This document shows positions 8,509 through 16,146 of a stretch of 35,224 nt of DNA, in pieces. A program made the position numbers and the translations under genes. How positions within the stretch are numbered: the stretch's first letter is position 1; the number at the start of each line of letters is the position of its first letter. Below the pieces are notes generated by a model. The model did no database searches and had not been told where the DNA came from. It saw nothing but the letters and a program-made list of their open reading frames with translations. This DNA comes from Parvibaculum sp. (GTDB lineage Bacteria; Pseudomonadota; Alphaproteobacteria; Parvibaculales; Parvibaculaceae). The DNA lies in assembly GCA_019635965.1 (NCBI GenBank), contig JAHBYK010000023.1, positions 1 to 35,224 of the forward strand, read 5' to 3'.

Positions 8509-8526
8509 GTTATGTTATAACATATC
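8509..8526. promoter_or_regulatory. Zur-like operator upstream of the TonB receptor
   Basis: The 18-base sequence GTTATGTTATAACATATC is a near-perfect palindrome (16 of 18 positions symmetrical) around TTATAA. Its ATGTTATAACAT core is the one I associate with proteobacterial Zur (zinc-uptake repressor) boxes. It lies 42 bases upstream of the receptor ATG on the minus strand, where a repressor would block the promoter. The divergent ppk2 gene begins 131 bases to the right and could also be affected. Confidence 0.7.
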
Positions 8527-8656
8527 TCGCTTAACCGCATTTCCGCCGCCGATCAACCCCTTCATGGCGTTGGGGCGGATGCCCTTCCCGCCCGGCCCCC
8601 GCGGCGATAGGCTCGCATCGGGCGGAAACCCACCCGGAGGCGGCAGCGACATCACC

Positions 8657-9457
8657 ATGACGAAAACGAAGAAGACGGCGTCAGAGCACCCGCTCACCAT
8701 CTCGAAGGATGGCTACAAGGATGAGCTTTACCGCCTGCAGGTGGAGCTGGTGAAACTTCAGCGCGACATCATCGCCCGCAAGAGAAAGCTGCTCGTCATC
8801 CTCGAAGGACGGGATGCGGCCGGCAAGGACGGCACCGCGAAACGCATCGTCGAACATCTCTCGCCGCGCGAAACCCGCGTCGTGGCGCTGGGCAAGCCGT
8901 CCGACAGGCAGCAGACCGAATGGTATTTCCAGCGCTATGCAGAGCATCTCCCCGCCGCACAGGAACTCGTGATCTTCAACCGGTCCTGGTACAACCGCGC
9001 CGGCGTCGAGCGCGTCATGGGATTCTGCACCGAATATGACTATGAACGCTTCATCTTCGCCGTGCCCCATTTCGAGGAAATGCTGGTCGATTCGGGCATC
9101 GTTCTCATCAAATACTATCTCGACATCTCGAAGGCCGAACAGCGCGCCCGCCTTGCCGACCGCCGCAAGAACCCGCTCAAGCAATGGAAGATTTCGCCGA
9201 TCGACAATGTCGCGCTGAAACACTGGAAGGCCTATAGCGACGCGCGCGATGAGATGCTGAAGCGCACGAGCACGCTCCACTCGCCCTGGACGGTCGTCGC
9301 CGCCAATGACAAGCGCGTTGCCCGCATTCACCTGATCCGGGATCTGCTCTCCCGCATCGACTATCGCGGCAAGCCGAAGGACGGCATTCATGCCGCTCCG
9401 GAAATCGTCATGCCATTCGATCCGTCTCTGCTGGAAACGGGGCGTCTTGCAAAGTGA
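8657..9457 (+). CDS. ppk2: Polyphosphate kinase 2 (PPK2 family)
   Basis: A 266-residue kinase that moves phosphate between polyphosphate and nucleoside diphosphates. The Walker A loop GRDAAGKDGT (G51-T60) and the NRSWYNRAGVERVMGF segment with the second catalytic region (N108 onward) are clear. A basic lid region with RLADRRKNPLKQWK and SPIDNVALKHW is also typical. Length and single domain fit class I PPK2, which tends to use ADP or GDP. I chose ATG 8657, where the conserved protein begins; a GGAGG at 8636-8640 is rather far upstream. The frame is open back to 8465, but that would run across the Zur-like box. The next gene starts seven bases after its stop, making this the first gene of a three-gene operon. 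Confidence 0.92.
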   Translation: MTKTKKTASEHPLTISKDGYKDELYRLQVELVKLQRDIIARKRKLLVILEGRDAAGKDGTAKRIVEHLSPRETRVVALGKPSDRQQTEWYFQRYAEHLPAAQELVIFNRSWYNRAGVERVMGFCTEYDYERFIFAVPHFEEMLVDSGIVLIKYYLDISKAEQRARLADRRKNPLKQWKISPIDNVALKHWKAYSDARDEMLKRTSTLHSPWTVVAANDKRVARIHLIRDLLSRIDYRGKPKDGIHAAPEIVMPFDPSLLETGRLAK

Positions 9458-9464
9458 GGCCATC

Positions 9465-10811
9465 ATGACCGAAGACAGCGTGAGCGCATTTCTCGCCGCA
9501 GGCCCCGAGGGACTTCTGGAGCCTTATCGCCTTGTCGCGCTTCTCGGACTTTCCTTCTTTCTCGGCCTGGCTTTCGAGGAATATTTCGGCGACCGCCGGC
9601 TGAAGGCGCCGGGCGGAGTGCGCACCTTCCCGCTTCTCGCGCTTCTGGGTGCGCTTCTCTATGCACTGGCGCCGGAAACGGCGGCCCTTTTTCTCGCCGG
9701 CCTTGCCGTGCTGGGCGTCTGGCTGGCGATCTGGTACTGGCACCGCCTGTCGATCCAGCAAGCCGAACCGCGCATCGAACACTCGCCGGGTGTGCGGCTC
9801 GATGGCGGCATCATGGCGCTGGTCACGAACCTTGTGGCCTATCTGCTGGGCCCGGTCACGCTGACGCAACCGCTATGGATACCCGTGGCAATCGGCGTTA
9901 CGGCGGTGCTCTTCATGGGCGCGCGAGAGCGCCTGCATGCCTTCGCCGAAACGGTAGGCGGCACCGAGCTTGCAACGCTCGCCAAGTTCCTCATCATCAT
10001 CGGTATCGTGCTGCCGCTGGTACCGAACGAACCGGTTGTCAGCGTGACCTCGATCACGCCCTATCAGGTCTGGCTTGCCGTCGTCGTCGTCAGCACCCTT
10101 TCGTATCTGTCCTATCTGGTTCAGCGATATGTCGCGCCGCGCCACGGACTGCTTTATTCGGCGGCGCTGGGCGGGCTTTATTCATCAACCGCCGCAACCA
10201 TCGTGATTTCACGCCGCGCAGGAACGGCAGAAAACAACTCTCACCTTCTCAATGCCGCGATCGTTCTTGCTACCAGCGTCATGTTCCTGCGAATTCTGAT
10301 CGTTGTCGCGATCTTCAACCGGCCTCTCGCCTTTGCTCTTGCGCCTTCGCTTGTGGCCCTGCTTGCCGCAGGGCTCATTCTGTCTGCATGGCTCTATTGG
10401 CGCGGGTCCGGCAATGCAGGTGCCAATGGAGGCGATGTTCTTCCGCCTGCCAATCCGCTGGAAATTCAAACGGCCCTCATCTTCGCGTTGCTCTTTATCG
10501 GACTGTCCGTGGCCGTGGGATGGGCGCGGCCGGAGTTCGGCGAAGGCAGCCTCTTCGCACTTGCCGCGCTTGCCGGCGTAACAGACATCGACCCGCTCGT
10601 TCTGTCCGTCGCGCAATCGGCGCATGGCGACGCAGAACTCTATTTCGATGCGGCGGCAATCCTGTTCGCGGCGACTTCCAACAATGTGCTGAAGGGCATC
10701 TACACGCTGACCTTCGCGGGCCTGGCTCGCGGGCTCGTCCCCGCTGGCGCATTGTTCCTGCTCTCAGGAGCTGGGATTGCCGCCATTCTTCTGACGATCG
10801 GTCTCGTATGA
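9465..10811 (+). CDS. MgtC/SapB-type membrane protein with DUF4010 domain
   Basis: A 448-residue polytopic inner-membrane protein. An N-terminal MgtC/SapB-like part (LLGLSFFLGLAFEEYFGDRR, then GVRTFPLLALLGALLY) is followed by a DUF4010-type membrane region. The latter includes a GGLYSSTAATIVISRRAG motif and a C-terminal AGVTDIDPLVLS motif. About 12 hydrophobic segments are visible. No transport function is proven for this fusion family; roles in envelope stress or ion handling are suggested for MgtC relatives only. ATG 9465 is preceded by TGAGG and lies 7 bases after the ppk2 stop. Its own stop overlaps the rlmJ start by four bases. The tight packing suggests one transcript. Confidence 0.85.
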   Translation: MTEDSVSAFLAAGPEGLLEPYRLVALLGLSFFLGLAFEEYFGDRRLKAPGGVRTFPLLALLGALLYALAPETAALFLAGLAVLGVWLAIWYWHRLSIQQAEPRIEHSPGVRLDGGIMALVTNLVAYLLGPVTLTQPLWIPVAIGVTAVLFMGARERLHAFAETVGGTELATLAKFLIIIGIVLPLVPNEPVVSVTSITPYQVWLAVVVVSTLSYLSYLVQRYVAPRHGLLYSAALGGLYSSTAATIVISRRAGTAENNSHLLNAAIVLATSVMFLRILIVVAIFNRPLAFALAPSLVALLAAGLILSAWLYWRGSGNAGANGGDVLPPANPLEIQTALIFALLFIGLSVAVGWARPEFGEGSLFALAALAGVTDIDPLVLSVAQSAHGDAELYFDAAAILFAATSNNVLKGIYTLTFAGLARGLVPAGALFLLSGAGIAAILLTIGLV

Positions 10812-11659
10812 ATTACCGCCACGCCTATCACGCCGGCAATTTTGCCGATGTGATGAAACACGCCCTCCTCACGCTCGTGATCGGGCACATGAAGAAGAAG
10901 GACAAACCCTTTTTCCTGCTCGACACCCATGCCGGTACGGGCATGACCGAACTCGGCGGCGAGGAAGCGCAGAAGACCGGCGAATATCTGCAAGGCATTG
11001 CCCGGCTTCTCGATACGCCGGTGCCGCATCCGGCACTCACCGCCTATCTCGATGCCGTCCGCAAGCTCGGCGGCACGCCGCTGACGCGCTATCCGGGCTC
11101 GCCTGCGCTGATGGCGCATCTCGCGCGGGCTGAAGACCGGCTCGCCTTTTGCGAACTTCACCCGGAGGATGCGGCAAGGCTCCGCGCAAACTTCCGCCGC
11201 GATGCCCGCGTCAAATCCCATGAGATGGACGGCTACACCGCCCTGAAGGCCATGCTGCCGCCGAAGGAGCGGCGCGGCGTCATCCTGATCGATCCGCCTT
11301 TCGAGCAGCGCGACGAATATGCCCGTCTTGCCGAAGCATTGGCCGAAGCACATCGCCGCTTTGCGACCGGCACTTACCTGATCTGGTATCCGCTGAAGGA
11401 CCCCGCCGTTTCCGGCGAATTTCTGGAGCGGCTGGCGGCCGGCGGCCCGCCAAGGACGCTCGCCCTCGAAGTTCAGGTGATGGCGACGGACCCCATGCGC
11501 ATGACGGGCTCGGGCATGATCCTCGTGAATCCGCCCTTCGTGCTGACGGAACAGGGGCCGGACGGGAAGTCCGCCGCCCTGTCGCTCCTTGACTGGCTCG
11601 CCGCGGCACTGGCCCAGGGGCCGGGCGCCCGCGCGCGGGAAGAATGGCTGAAAGACTGA
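10808..11659 (+). CDS. rlmJ: 23S rRNA (adenine2030-N6)-methyltransferase RlmJ
   Basis: A 283-residue SAM-dependent methyltransferase expected to methylate A2030 of 23S rRNA. The family start MNYRHAYHAGNFADVMKH is unmistakable. The SAM-binding loop LLDTHAGTG (about residues 37-45) and the catalytic DPPF motif (D162-F165) are present. Start ATG overlaps the stop of the preceding membrane-protein gene (ATGA), so translation is probably coupled. Length is normal for the family. The gene closes the ppk2 operon; a link between rRNA methylation and polyphosphate metabolism is not known to me and may be chance. Confidence 0.95.
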   Translation: MNYRHAYHAGNFADVMKHALLTLVIGHMKKKDKPFFLLDTHAGTGMTELGGEEAQKTGEYLQGIARLLDTPVPHPALTAYLDAVRKLGGTPLTRYPGSPALMAHLARAEDRLAFCELHPEDAARLRANFRRDARVKSHEMDGYTALKAMLPPKERRGVILIDPPFEQRDEYARLAEALAEAHRRFATGTYLIWYPLKDPAVSGEFLERLAAGGPPRTLALEVQVMATDPMRMTGSGMILVNPPFVLTEQGPDGKSAALSLLDWLAAALAQGPGARAREEWLKD

Positions 11660-11661
11660 CC

Positions 11662-11684
11662 GGCTTGTTCGCAGGCGAACAGCC
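11662..11684 (+). terminator. Hairpin just after rlmJ, weak terminator candidate
   Basis: GGCT plus GTTCG can pair with CGAAC plus AGCC around a short CAGG loop, with one bulged T. No run of T follows (TCTCCT), so it may be a pause or processing hairpin rather than an intrinsic terminator. Confidence 0.35.
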
Positions 11685-11791
11685 TCTCCTGAAACTTTTA
11701 CGACAGGCAAACTGACCGGACCGGCCAAACGGGTCTATAAAGGCCCCCGCGCCGCCATGTCAGAAGAAGCGGCCGGAAACCGGATTGCGCA

Positions 11792-13090
11792 ATGGATCAG
11801 ACGCTGACCGAAGAGGAGAGGCAAGCCCGCCTCGCCGAGGCGGAAATCGCCTATGAAGCCGAGATCGAGGCCAACCTGAAGCGGAACTACGCCGCGAACC
11901 TCGCCCATGGCCTGCTCGGCCAGACCGGCTTCCGTCTCGTCAATGCGCCGACATTCGTTCCCGCCTACATCTTCCTGCTTTCGGGATCGGAATTCGCCGT
12001 GGGCCTCGCGCTCGCGGCCCAGTGGTTCGGCGCATCGGCCTCTTCCATTTTCGGCGCCACGCTGATCGAACACAGAAAGCGCGTGCTGCCGATGGGCCTT
12101 CTGATCGGCTGGGGCATGAGGGCCGGTGTCCTCGGGCTCGCGCTGGGCGGCTTCTTTCTGCCGGACAATCTCGCGCTCATCACCGCGCTTGCCTTTCTCT
12201 GCCTGTTCGGCCTTTTCAACGGCATGCAGGCGGTGATCTTCAACACGCTGATGGCAAAAGTGATTCCGCTGCGGCTGCGCGGCAGGCTGACCGGCTTCCG
12301 CAATTTCGCAGCAGGCCTGACGGCGGCCGGCGTGTCCTGGATGGGCGGGCACTATTTCGTCGAGGGCAACCTCCTCGGCAATGGCTATGCCTCGACCTTT
12401 CTCATGGCCTTCGTGCTGACCTCCATCGGGCTTTCGCTGCTGATGCTGGTGCGCGAGCCGGAACCGCCGACGATCCGCGCCCGCGCGAAACTCGGCGGCC
12501 GCTTGCGCGAAATTCCGTCAATGCTCAGCGCGGACAAGAGCCTGGCGCGCTTTTATATCGCCGCGGCTCTCGCCGCGCTCGGCACCATGGCCGTGCCCTT
12601 CTACATTCTCTTTGCCGGCGAGCGCATCGGCCTGTCGGGCACGACGCTCGGCATTCTCTCGACGGCCTTCCTGCTGGCGCAGACGGGCGCCAACCTTGCC
12701 TGGGGCTCGCTCGCTGACCGCTATGGCAACCGCATCGTCTTCATTTCGTCGGTCGGCCTCTGGGCCGTCTCGACGGTGGCGCTGCTTTTCACGCATGACA
12801 TGATCGGCCTTGCGCTTGTCTTTGCGGGGCTCGGCGCGGGACAGGGCGGCTTCCAGAATTCGAACCAGAACATCATCGTCGAGTTCGGCGCGCGCGACGA
12901 CCTGCCCATGCGCATCGCGGTGCTGAACACCGCAACCTCGCTGATGATGGCTATAGGCCCGCTCATGGGCGGACTCATCGCGCGCGGGCTTTCCTTCACC
13001 GCGCTTTTCTCCTTCTCGATCGCCGTCCTTGCAGGCGCGGTCTTCACGATGTTCTTCGTGGACGAACCGAGAAAGCGGCGGAAGGCTTAG
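11792..13090 (+). CDS. Major facilitator superfamily transporter
   Basis: A 432-residue MFS permease with about 12 hydrophobic segments in two halves and a basic inter-half loop (about residues 225-245). It begins with a charged cytoplasmic tail (EEERQARLAEAEIAYEAEIEAN) before the first membrane segment. A second-half loop SLADRYGNRIVF fits the MFS loop motif between helices 8 and 9. Substrate is unknown; nothing nearby points to one. The start at 11792 has only a weak ribosome binding site. Its stop codon overlaps that of the convergent gene on the other strand (13087-13090), so the two transcripts must overlap at their 3' ends. Confidence 0.88.
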   Translation: MDQTLTEEERQARLAEAEIAYEAEIEANLKRNYAANLAHGLLGQTGFRLVNAPTFVPAYIFLLSGSEFAVGLALAAQWFGASASSIFGATLIEHRKRVLPMGLLIGWGMRAGVLGLALGGFFLPDNLALITALAFLCLFGLFNGMQAVIFNTLMAKVIPLRLRGRLTGFRNFAAGLTAAGVSWMGGHYFVEGNLLGNGYASTFLMAFVLTSIGLSLLMLVREPEPPTIRARAKLGGRLREIPSMLSADKSLARFYIAAALAALGTMAVPFYILFAGERIGLSGTTLGILSTAFLLAQTGANLAWGSLADRYGNRIVFISSVGLWAVSTVALLFTHDMIGLALVFAGLGAGQGGFQNSNQNIIVEFGARDDLPMRIAVLNTATSLMMAIGPLMGGLIARGLSFTALFSFSIAVLAGAVFTMFFVDEPRKRRKA

Positions 13091-13479
13091 GCGGCGGGTC
13101 CGACGGGCCACTTGGTTATCAGTGTGGGCGCATCGAAATAATCACGCCAGAGCGCGATCTTCCCGCCCTTCACTTCGAAAATGCCCGTCACCGGCAGCTC
13201 CACCCAGCCGCTCTCGAGGAGATGCCGGTCGAGGCGCTCGAGAATGACGGTTTCGCCATTCGTCAATTCGCGGATCACCTTGTACTCATTGGTGATGGTC
13301 GGTTCAAAGAAGGGCTCGAGCACGGCGCGGATGCCCTCGGGCCCTGCCACCTTGCCGATCGGCACATTGTCGTATTCGACATCCGGGGCAACGAGGGCGA
13401 GGCCCTTGTCGTAATCCTTCTTCATCATGATATCGAGAAACCGCTTCACGGTTTCGGCAGGCGTCATGGCGTTGTTCAT
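13087..13479 (-). CDS. Limonene-1,2-epoxide-hydrolase-like / SnoaL-fold protein
   Basis: A 130-residue NTF2-like fold protein of the limonene-1,2-epoxide hydrolase family. The residues that form the active site in the Rhodococcus enzyme are recognisable: Y36-x-N38 (EYDNVP), R82-x-D84 (ERLDR) and the final aspartate D113 in WRDYFD. The active site therefore looks complete, and epoxide hydrolysis is plausible; the natural substrate is unknown. I chose ATG 13479 because GGGAGG lies six bases upstream. ATG 13494, which overlaps the upstream stop, is the alternative and adds five residues. It follows a small membrane-protein gene on the same strand. The stop is shared with the convergent MFS gene. 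Confidence 0.8.
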   Translation of the reverse strand: MNNAMTPAETVKRFLDIMMKKDYDKGLALVAPDVEYDNVPIGKVAGPEGIRAVLEPFFEPTITNEYKVIRELTNGETVILERLDRHLLESGWVELPVTGIFEVKGGKIALWRDYFDAPTLITKWPVGPAA

Positions 13480-13490
13480 CTCCGCCTCCC

Positions 13491-13793
13491 TCATGCGGCC
13501 GCGCGGGACTTGAGATCCCGCGCCACGAGATAGAAGAGAATACCGAAAGCGCCGGCGGCGAGCGTCAGCACGATGAAAGGCCAGGGCGTGACGCCGCTCG
13601 TCTTGCTGTCATTGAACATCCAGATGATGCCGAGCACACAGACGATGACGAGATCGGTCAGCACCTGCATCCCCGCATAGTTTTCGAAGTGTTGAAGGAA
13701 GATGCCGAGATACCCGGCCTCCATCAGCGCGAGCACGCTGAGCGCCCCGAAGGCGAGAATGACGGCGAAGAGGGCGACAAGACGAAATGACAT
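13491..13793 (-). CDS. Small three-helix membrane protein, DUF2834-like
   Basis: A 100-residue protein with three hydrophobic segments (about residues 5-25, 43-60 and 71-91). The arrangement and wording (LTDLVIVCVLGIIWMFNDSK, then a tryptophan/proline turn and a final helix) resemble DUF2834 proteins, but the match is from memory and loose. Function unknown. No free Shine-Dalgarno stands before its ATG. Instead a GGGGAG, seven bases upstream, is locked in the 3' arm of a stable hairpin (see the leader feature), which suggests control of translation. The downstream epoxide-hydrolase-like gene starts within about 12 bases of its end. Confidence 0.7.
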   Translation of the reverse strand: MSFRLVALFAVILAFGALSVLALMEAGYLGIFLQHFENYAGMQVLTDLVIVCVLGIIWMFNDSKTSGVTPWPFIVLTLAAGAFGILFYLVARDLKSRAAA

Positions 13794-13798
13794 GAAAA

Positions 13799-13896
13799 GG
13801 CTCCCCGGATGTGTCGATCCATGGGAGCCATGTTCGGGCCGGAGGCATCAGCGCAGCAATTACCTGAGAGGTAGGTGGCCCGAGTGTTGAGAACAC
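13799..13896 (-). promoter_or_regulatory. Structured 5' leader sequestering a ribosome binding site
   Basis: Read on the minus strand, this stretch folds into successive stems. First comes a 5-bp hairpin (13896-13892/13888-13884). Next is a 7-bp outer stem TCGGGCC/GGCCCGA (13883-13877 with 13840-13834) enclosing a 5-bp hairpin (13873-13869/13865-13861). Last is a hairpin of GGCTCCC with GGGAGCC (13829-13823/13805-13799) and an inner GGAT/ATCC. The last arm contains the GGGGAG that would serve the membrane-protein ATG and is followed by TTTT. This layout is typical of riboswitches or thermosensors. I could not match it to a known class. Confidence 0.5.
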
Positions 13897-13943
13897 ATAT
13901 CCAAGCCAGCGGCTCAGAGACCTCAGCTGACTTACTAACTCGT

Positions 13944-15902
13944 TCAGGCCAATCCAATTTTTTCGAAAAAAACTCTGTTTCTCAACTTCGCTGAATCGAG
14001 GATGTCCTTAAATGACGAGATTTCTATGAATATTCTGTAGGCATCGTCCCATCTGTACCAAGTTCCCGACCCAACCTTTTGATGAAACGGCCCGAGATCA
14101 CGCATAACGGATTTTAGAGTGGGGGTTACATCTGCAACAATATGACAAACAAACGGAGTATTCTCATCGATCTGCCGAAGCGGAGTACCATCAAATTTTA
14201 TGGCGCTACCTGACTGCCTGATATCCTTCACGTACTTGCGGACTTGTGTAATCGGGTTGTGCTCAAGCGTATAATCGTCACGCTTCGGTCGCTTAAACTC
14301 GATTAGAGTAATCGGCTGCGCACAGTCATTATTCTGAAAGCCGAGGCTGGCATCAAAAATAGTCATATCAGGTCTATCGTGTGGATTCGCTGGCGCGGCG
14401 ACCTGAGCCTTTAGCGGCTTATCTGAGTTGAAGTAAGAAAAAAACGCTAACCGGTCATCAATGATCCAAAGATTGTGATCCTCATAATTCAAATCTTCGG
14501 ACGTTGACTTCAATGGACACACAATGTCATGGACCACCTCCTCATACTCGGACTTGCGTTCCTCAATGCTGGCGTACTTTAGCCCCTCTTCAAAAACCTC
14601 AAGGATTAGCTTTCGTTTCATCACATACTCAGCCAGTGATGACACCGACTCATCCTGAAGCCCAGAAACGTATTCTTGAGCTCTCTTTGCTATGTCGGGC
14701 AACTTCTTCTTTACCGAAGACAGAAAAGCATTTTTCCGACGCCTGTAATCCCGCAGAGATTGACGCGACAACTCGACAAAAACCTCTTCTTCCTGCTGCA
14801 TTGAAAGATGGAGCTTGGCTGCAAATTCGTCAGGGTCCCGAGCGACACTCAGGAAACGCGGATGCTCCATCCTCAGTGTTGCAACCACAGCCTTTTGCCG
14901 CTCTCTAATCTCTGTAATCTCCGGCGACAGAAACTGTTTCACCCTTTCCTTTGCCGCATCAACAATCTTCTCCAAGTCATCGTCCGACAGGGAGAACTCG
15001 GTACGAGTTTCATTCGCCGTCCTATTAAGAATCTCCGATTCAACATACCCCAAGAACGCATACTTGCCGTCGATAGCCTTCAGGCCAAGTACAGCGTCCA
15101 TCTCGTAGCGCTTAACAGCCCGGCCATTTGCACCAAGATACAGAGCGTTTGTACTTTTCTCATCGTCAGAAATCGACTTCGGCAAAAGAAAGCAGTGACA
15201 AACAAACTCAAATTCGCCCTCAGATAACGGAAGCGTAAACTTGAAATCCTGATCACGCTCTGTCACTTCCGTAAACTGATCAAATAGATCTAAAGTTTCC
15301 GAATCGTCATGGATTTCGATCTTTGGCTGACTGATATTCACAAAGTAGCTTATAAAGTGCGCGAGTATCCTGCTTGCAATGGTTCCCGCTCTACGCGGAA
15401 TGGACTTGGCATAGACGTCTTTATATGGAAACAGGGCGACGCTAGTGCCGATCTCGGCGAGCGTAGCTTGGGTCCGTTGAATGTCCGAAATCGGGTCGTC
15501 GACAGTGAAATTGAATACGACCCTTTTAGCTTCTCCATTGCTTTCATAGACGCTGCTTATTCGGGCGGAATCGACAACCTTAAGCCAAAGCAGTCGACCG
15601 ACCCCCTTCCCCCCTATGAGCACCTTCTTCTGCGAGTCCATGCGGACAAAAGATTCTAAATTTTGTTCATTGAATCCAATTCCGTTGTCGCTGATCTTAA
15701 ATCCAAGGCATTCTCCTGCATCACTTCTTACGATTTCAATCTGAATGCGCCCAGATGATATGTGATCCCGTCCGAAGCGTTCCTCAATCGCTTGGATCGA
15801 GTTCATCACCGCCTCAAATAGCGGGAACAGCGTATTTTTCGGATTGGGCGCCAGCGAAATGTTATTAATTCGTCCTGCAGGATCGCTTTGCCAGTTTTTC
15901 AC
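13944..15902 (-). CDS. GHKL (Hsp90-like) ATPase fused to a PD-(D/E)XK-type nuclease; candidate defence gene
   Basis: A 652-residue protein. N-terminal GHKL ATPase: N-box E30...N34 (LFEAVMNS), D72-x-G-x-G76 (SDNGIGF) and the lid GGKGVGRL (97-104). A middle part rich in charged helices follows (about 300-460). The C-terminal region has RPD (510-512) and, 23 residues on, IEFKRP with E535-x-K537. A Q553-x3-Y motif comes next, the order expected for a PD-(D/E)XK nuclease. Such fusions act on DNA in phage defence or repair, but I cannot name a described system, so function is inferred. The gene is visibly richer in A+T than its neighbours and stands alone, suggesting transfer. I chose GTG 15902 because GGGGGG precedes it and the conserved NWQSDP segment begins there. 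The frame continues to a TTG at 16001. Confidence 0.8.
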   Translation of the reverse strand: MKNWQSDPAGRINNISLAPNPKNTLFPLFEAVMNSIQAIEERFGRDHISSGRIQIEIVRSDAGECLGFKISDNGIGFNEQNLESFVRMDSQKKVLIGGKGVGRLLWLKVVDSARISSVYESNGEAKRVVFNFTVDDPISDIQRTQATLAEIGTSVALFPYKDVYAKSIPRRAGTIASRILAHFISYFVNISQPKIEIHDDSETLDLFDQFTEVTERDQDFKFTLPLSEGEFEFVCHCFLLPKSISDDEKSTNALYLGANGRAVKRYEMDAVLGLKAIDGKYAFLGYVESEILNRTANETRTEFSLSDDDLEKIVDAAKERVKQFLSPEITEIRERQKAVVATLRMEHPRFLSVARDPDEFAAKLHLSMQQEEEVFVELSRQSLRDYRRRKNAFLSSVKKKLPDIAKRAQEYVSGLQDESVSSLAEYVMKRKLILEVFEEGLKYASIEERKSEYEEVVHDIVCPLKSTSEDLNYEDHNLWIIDDRLAFFSYFNSDKPLKAQVAAPANPHDRPDMTIFDASLGFQNNDCAQPITLIEFKRPKRDDYTLEHNPITQVRKYVKDIRQSGSAIKFDGTPLRQIDENTPFVCHIVADVTPTLKSVMRDLGPFHQKVGSGTWYRWDDAYRIFIEISSFKDILDSAKLRNRVFFEKIGLA

Positions 15903-15996
15903 ATTCCCCCCGATGGCACTTGATTTGCCGCAGTCATTTTTTATCGACTGGAAGCTATATTCATCAACAATTACGGCACAATTTTTCCAGCACACC

Positions 15997-16048
15997 AACA
16001 AAAAACCCGGTGTGGCTTCTTACACCGGCTGTTCCGCATCCGGAATAA
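15997..16048. repeat. Direct repeat copy 1, hairpin with flanking A-run
   Basis: About 52 bases: AACAAAAAA, a hairpin with CCGGTGT/ACACCGG arms (16007-16013 and 16022-16028), then TTCCG and ATCCGGA. The same string, about 80 % identical by eye, recurs at 16342-16392. The hairpin lies directly upstream of the GHKL-nuclease gene and on the minus strand is followed by a T-run, so it could end transcription coming from the right. Confidence 0.6.
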
Positions 16049-16088
16049 TGACGTCCTCATAAGCGCAAACCCGCGGGGCGGCTTCTGG

Positions 16089-16111
16089 ATGCCCGGGTCA
16101 AGCCCGGGCAT
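16089..16111. repeat. REP-like palindrome (CCCGGG type)
   Basis: A perfect 9-bp stem ATGCCCGGG/CCCGGGCAT with loop TCAAG, followed by GACGGG. This form is scattered between genes in many alphaproteobacterial genomes. Confidence 0.6.
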
Positions 16112-16146
16112 GACGGGTTGGGGTGAGGCTTGAGCACACCCACAAG

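Noticed and set aside
9875..10807. Upstream extension of the rlmJ frame
   Set aside because: RlmJ begins at its conserved MNYRHAYHAG; the extension overlaps the membrane-protein gene and is arginine-rich nonsense.
13830..13900. Possible tRNA or glycine riboswitch because of a 7-bp closing stem and CTCTCAGG
   Set aside because: No anticodon arm, T-loop or CCA fits on either strand, and the glycine aptamer core is not complete. Kept only as an unassigned structured leader.
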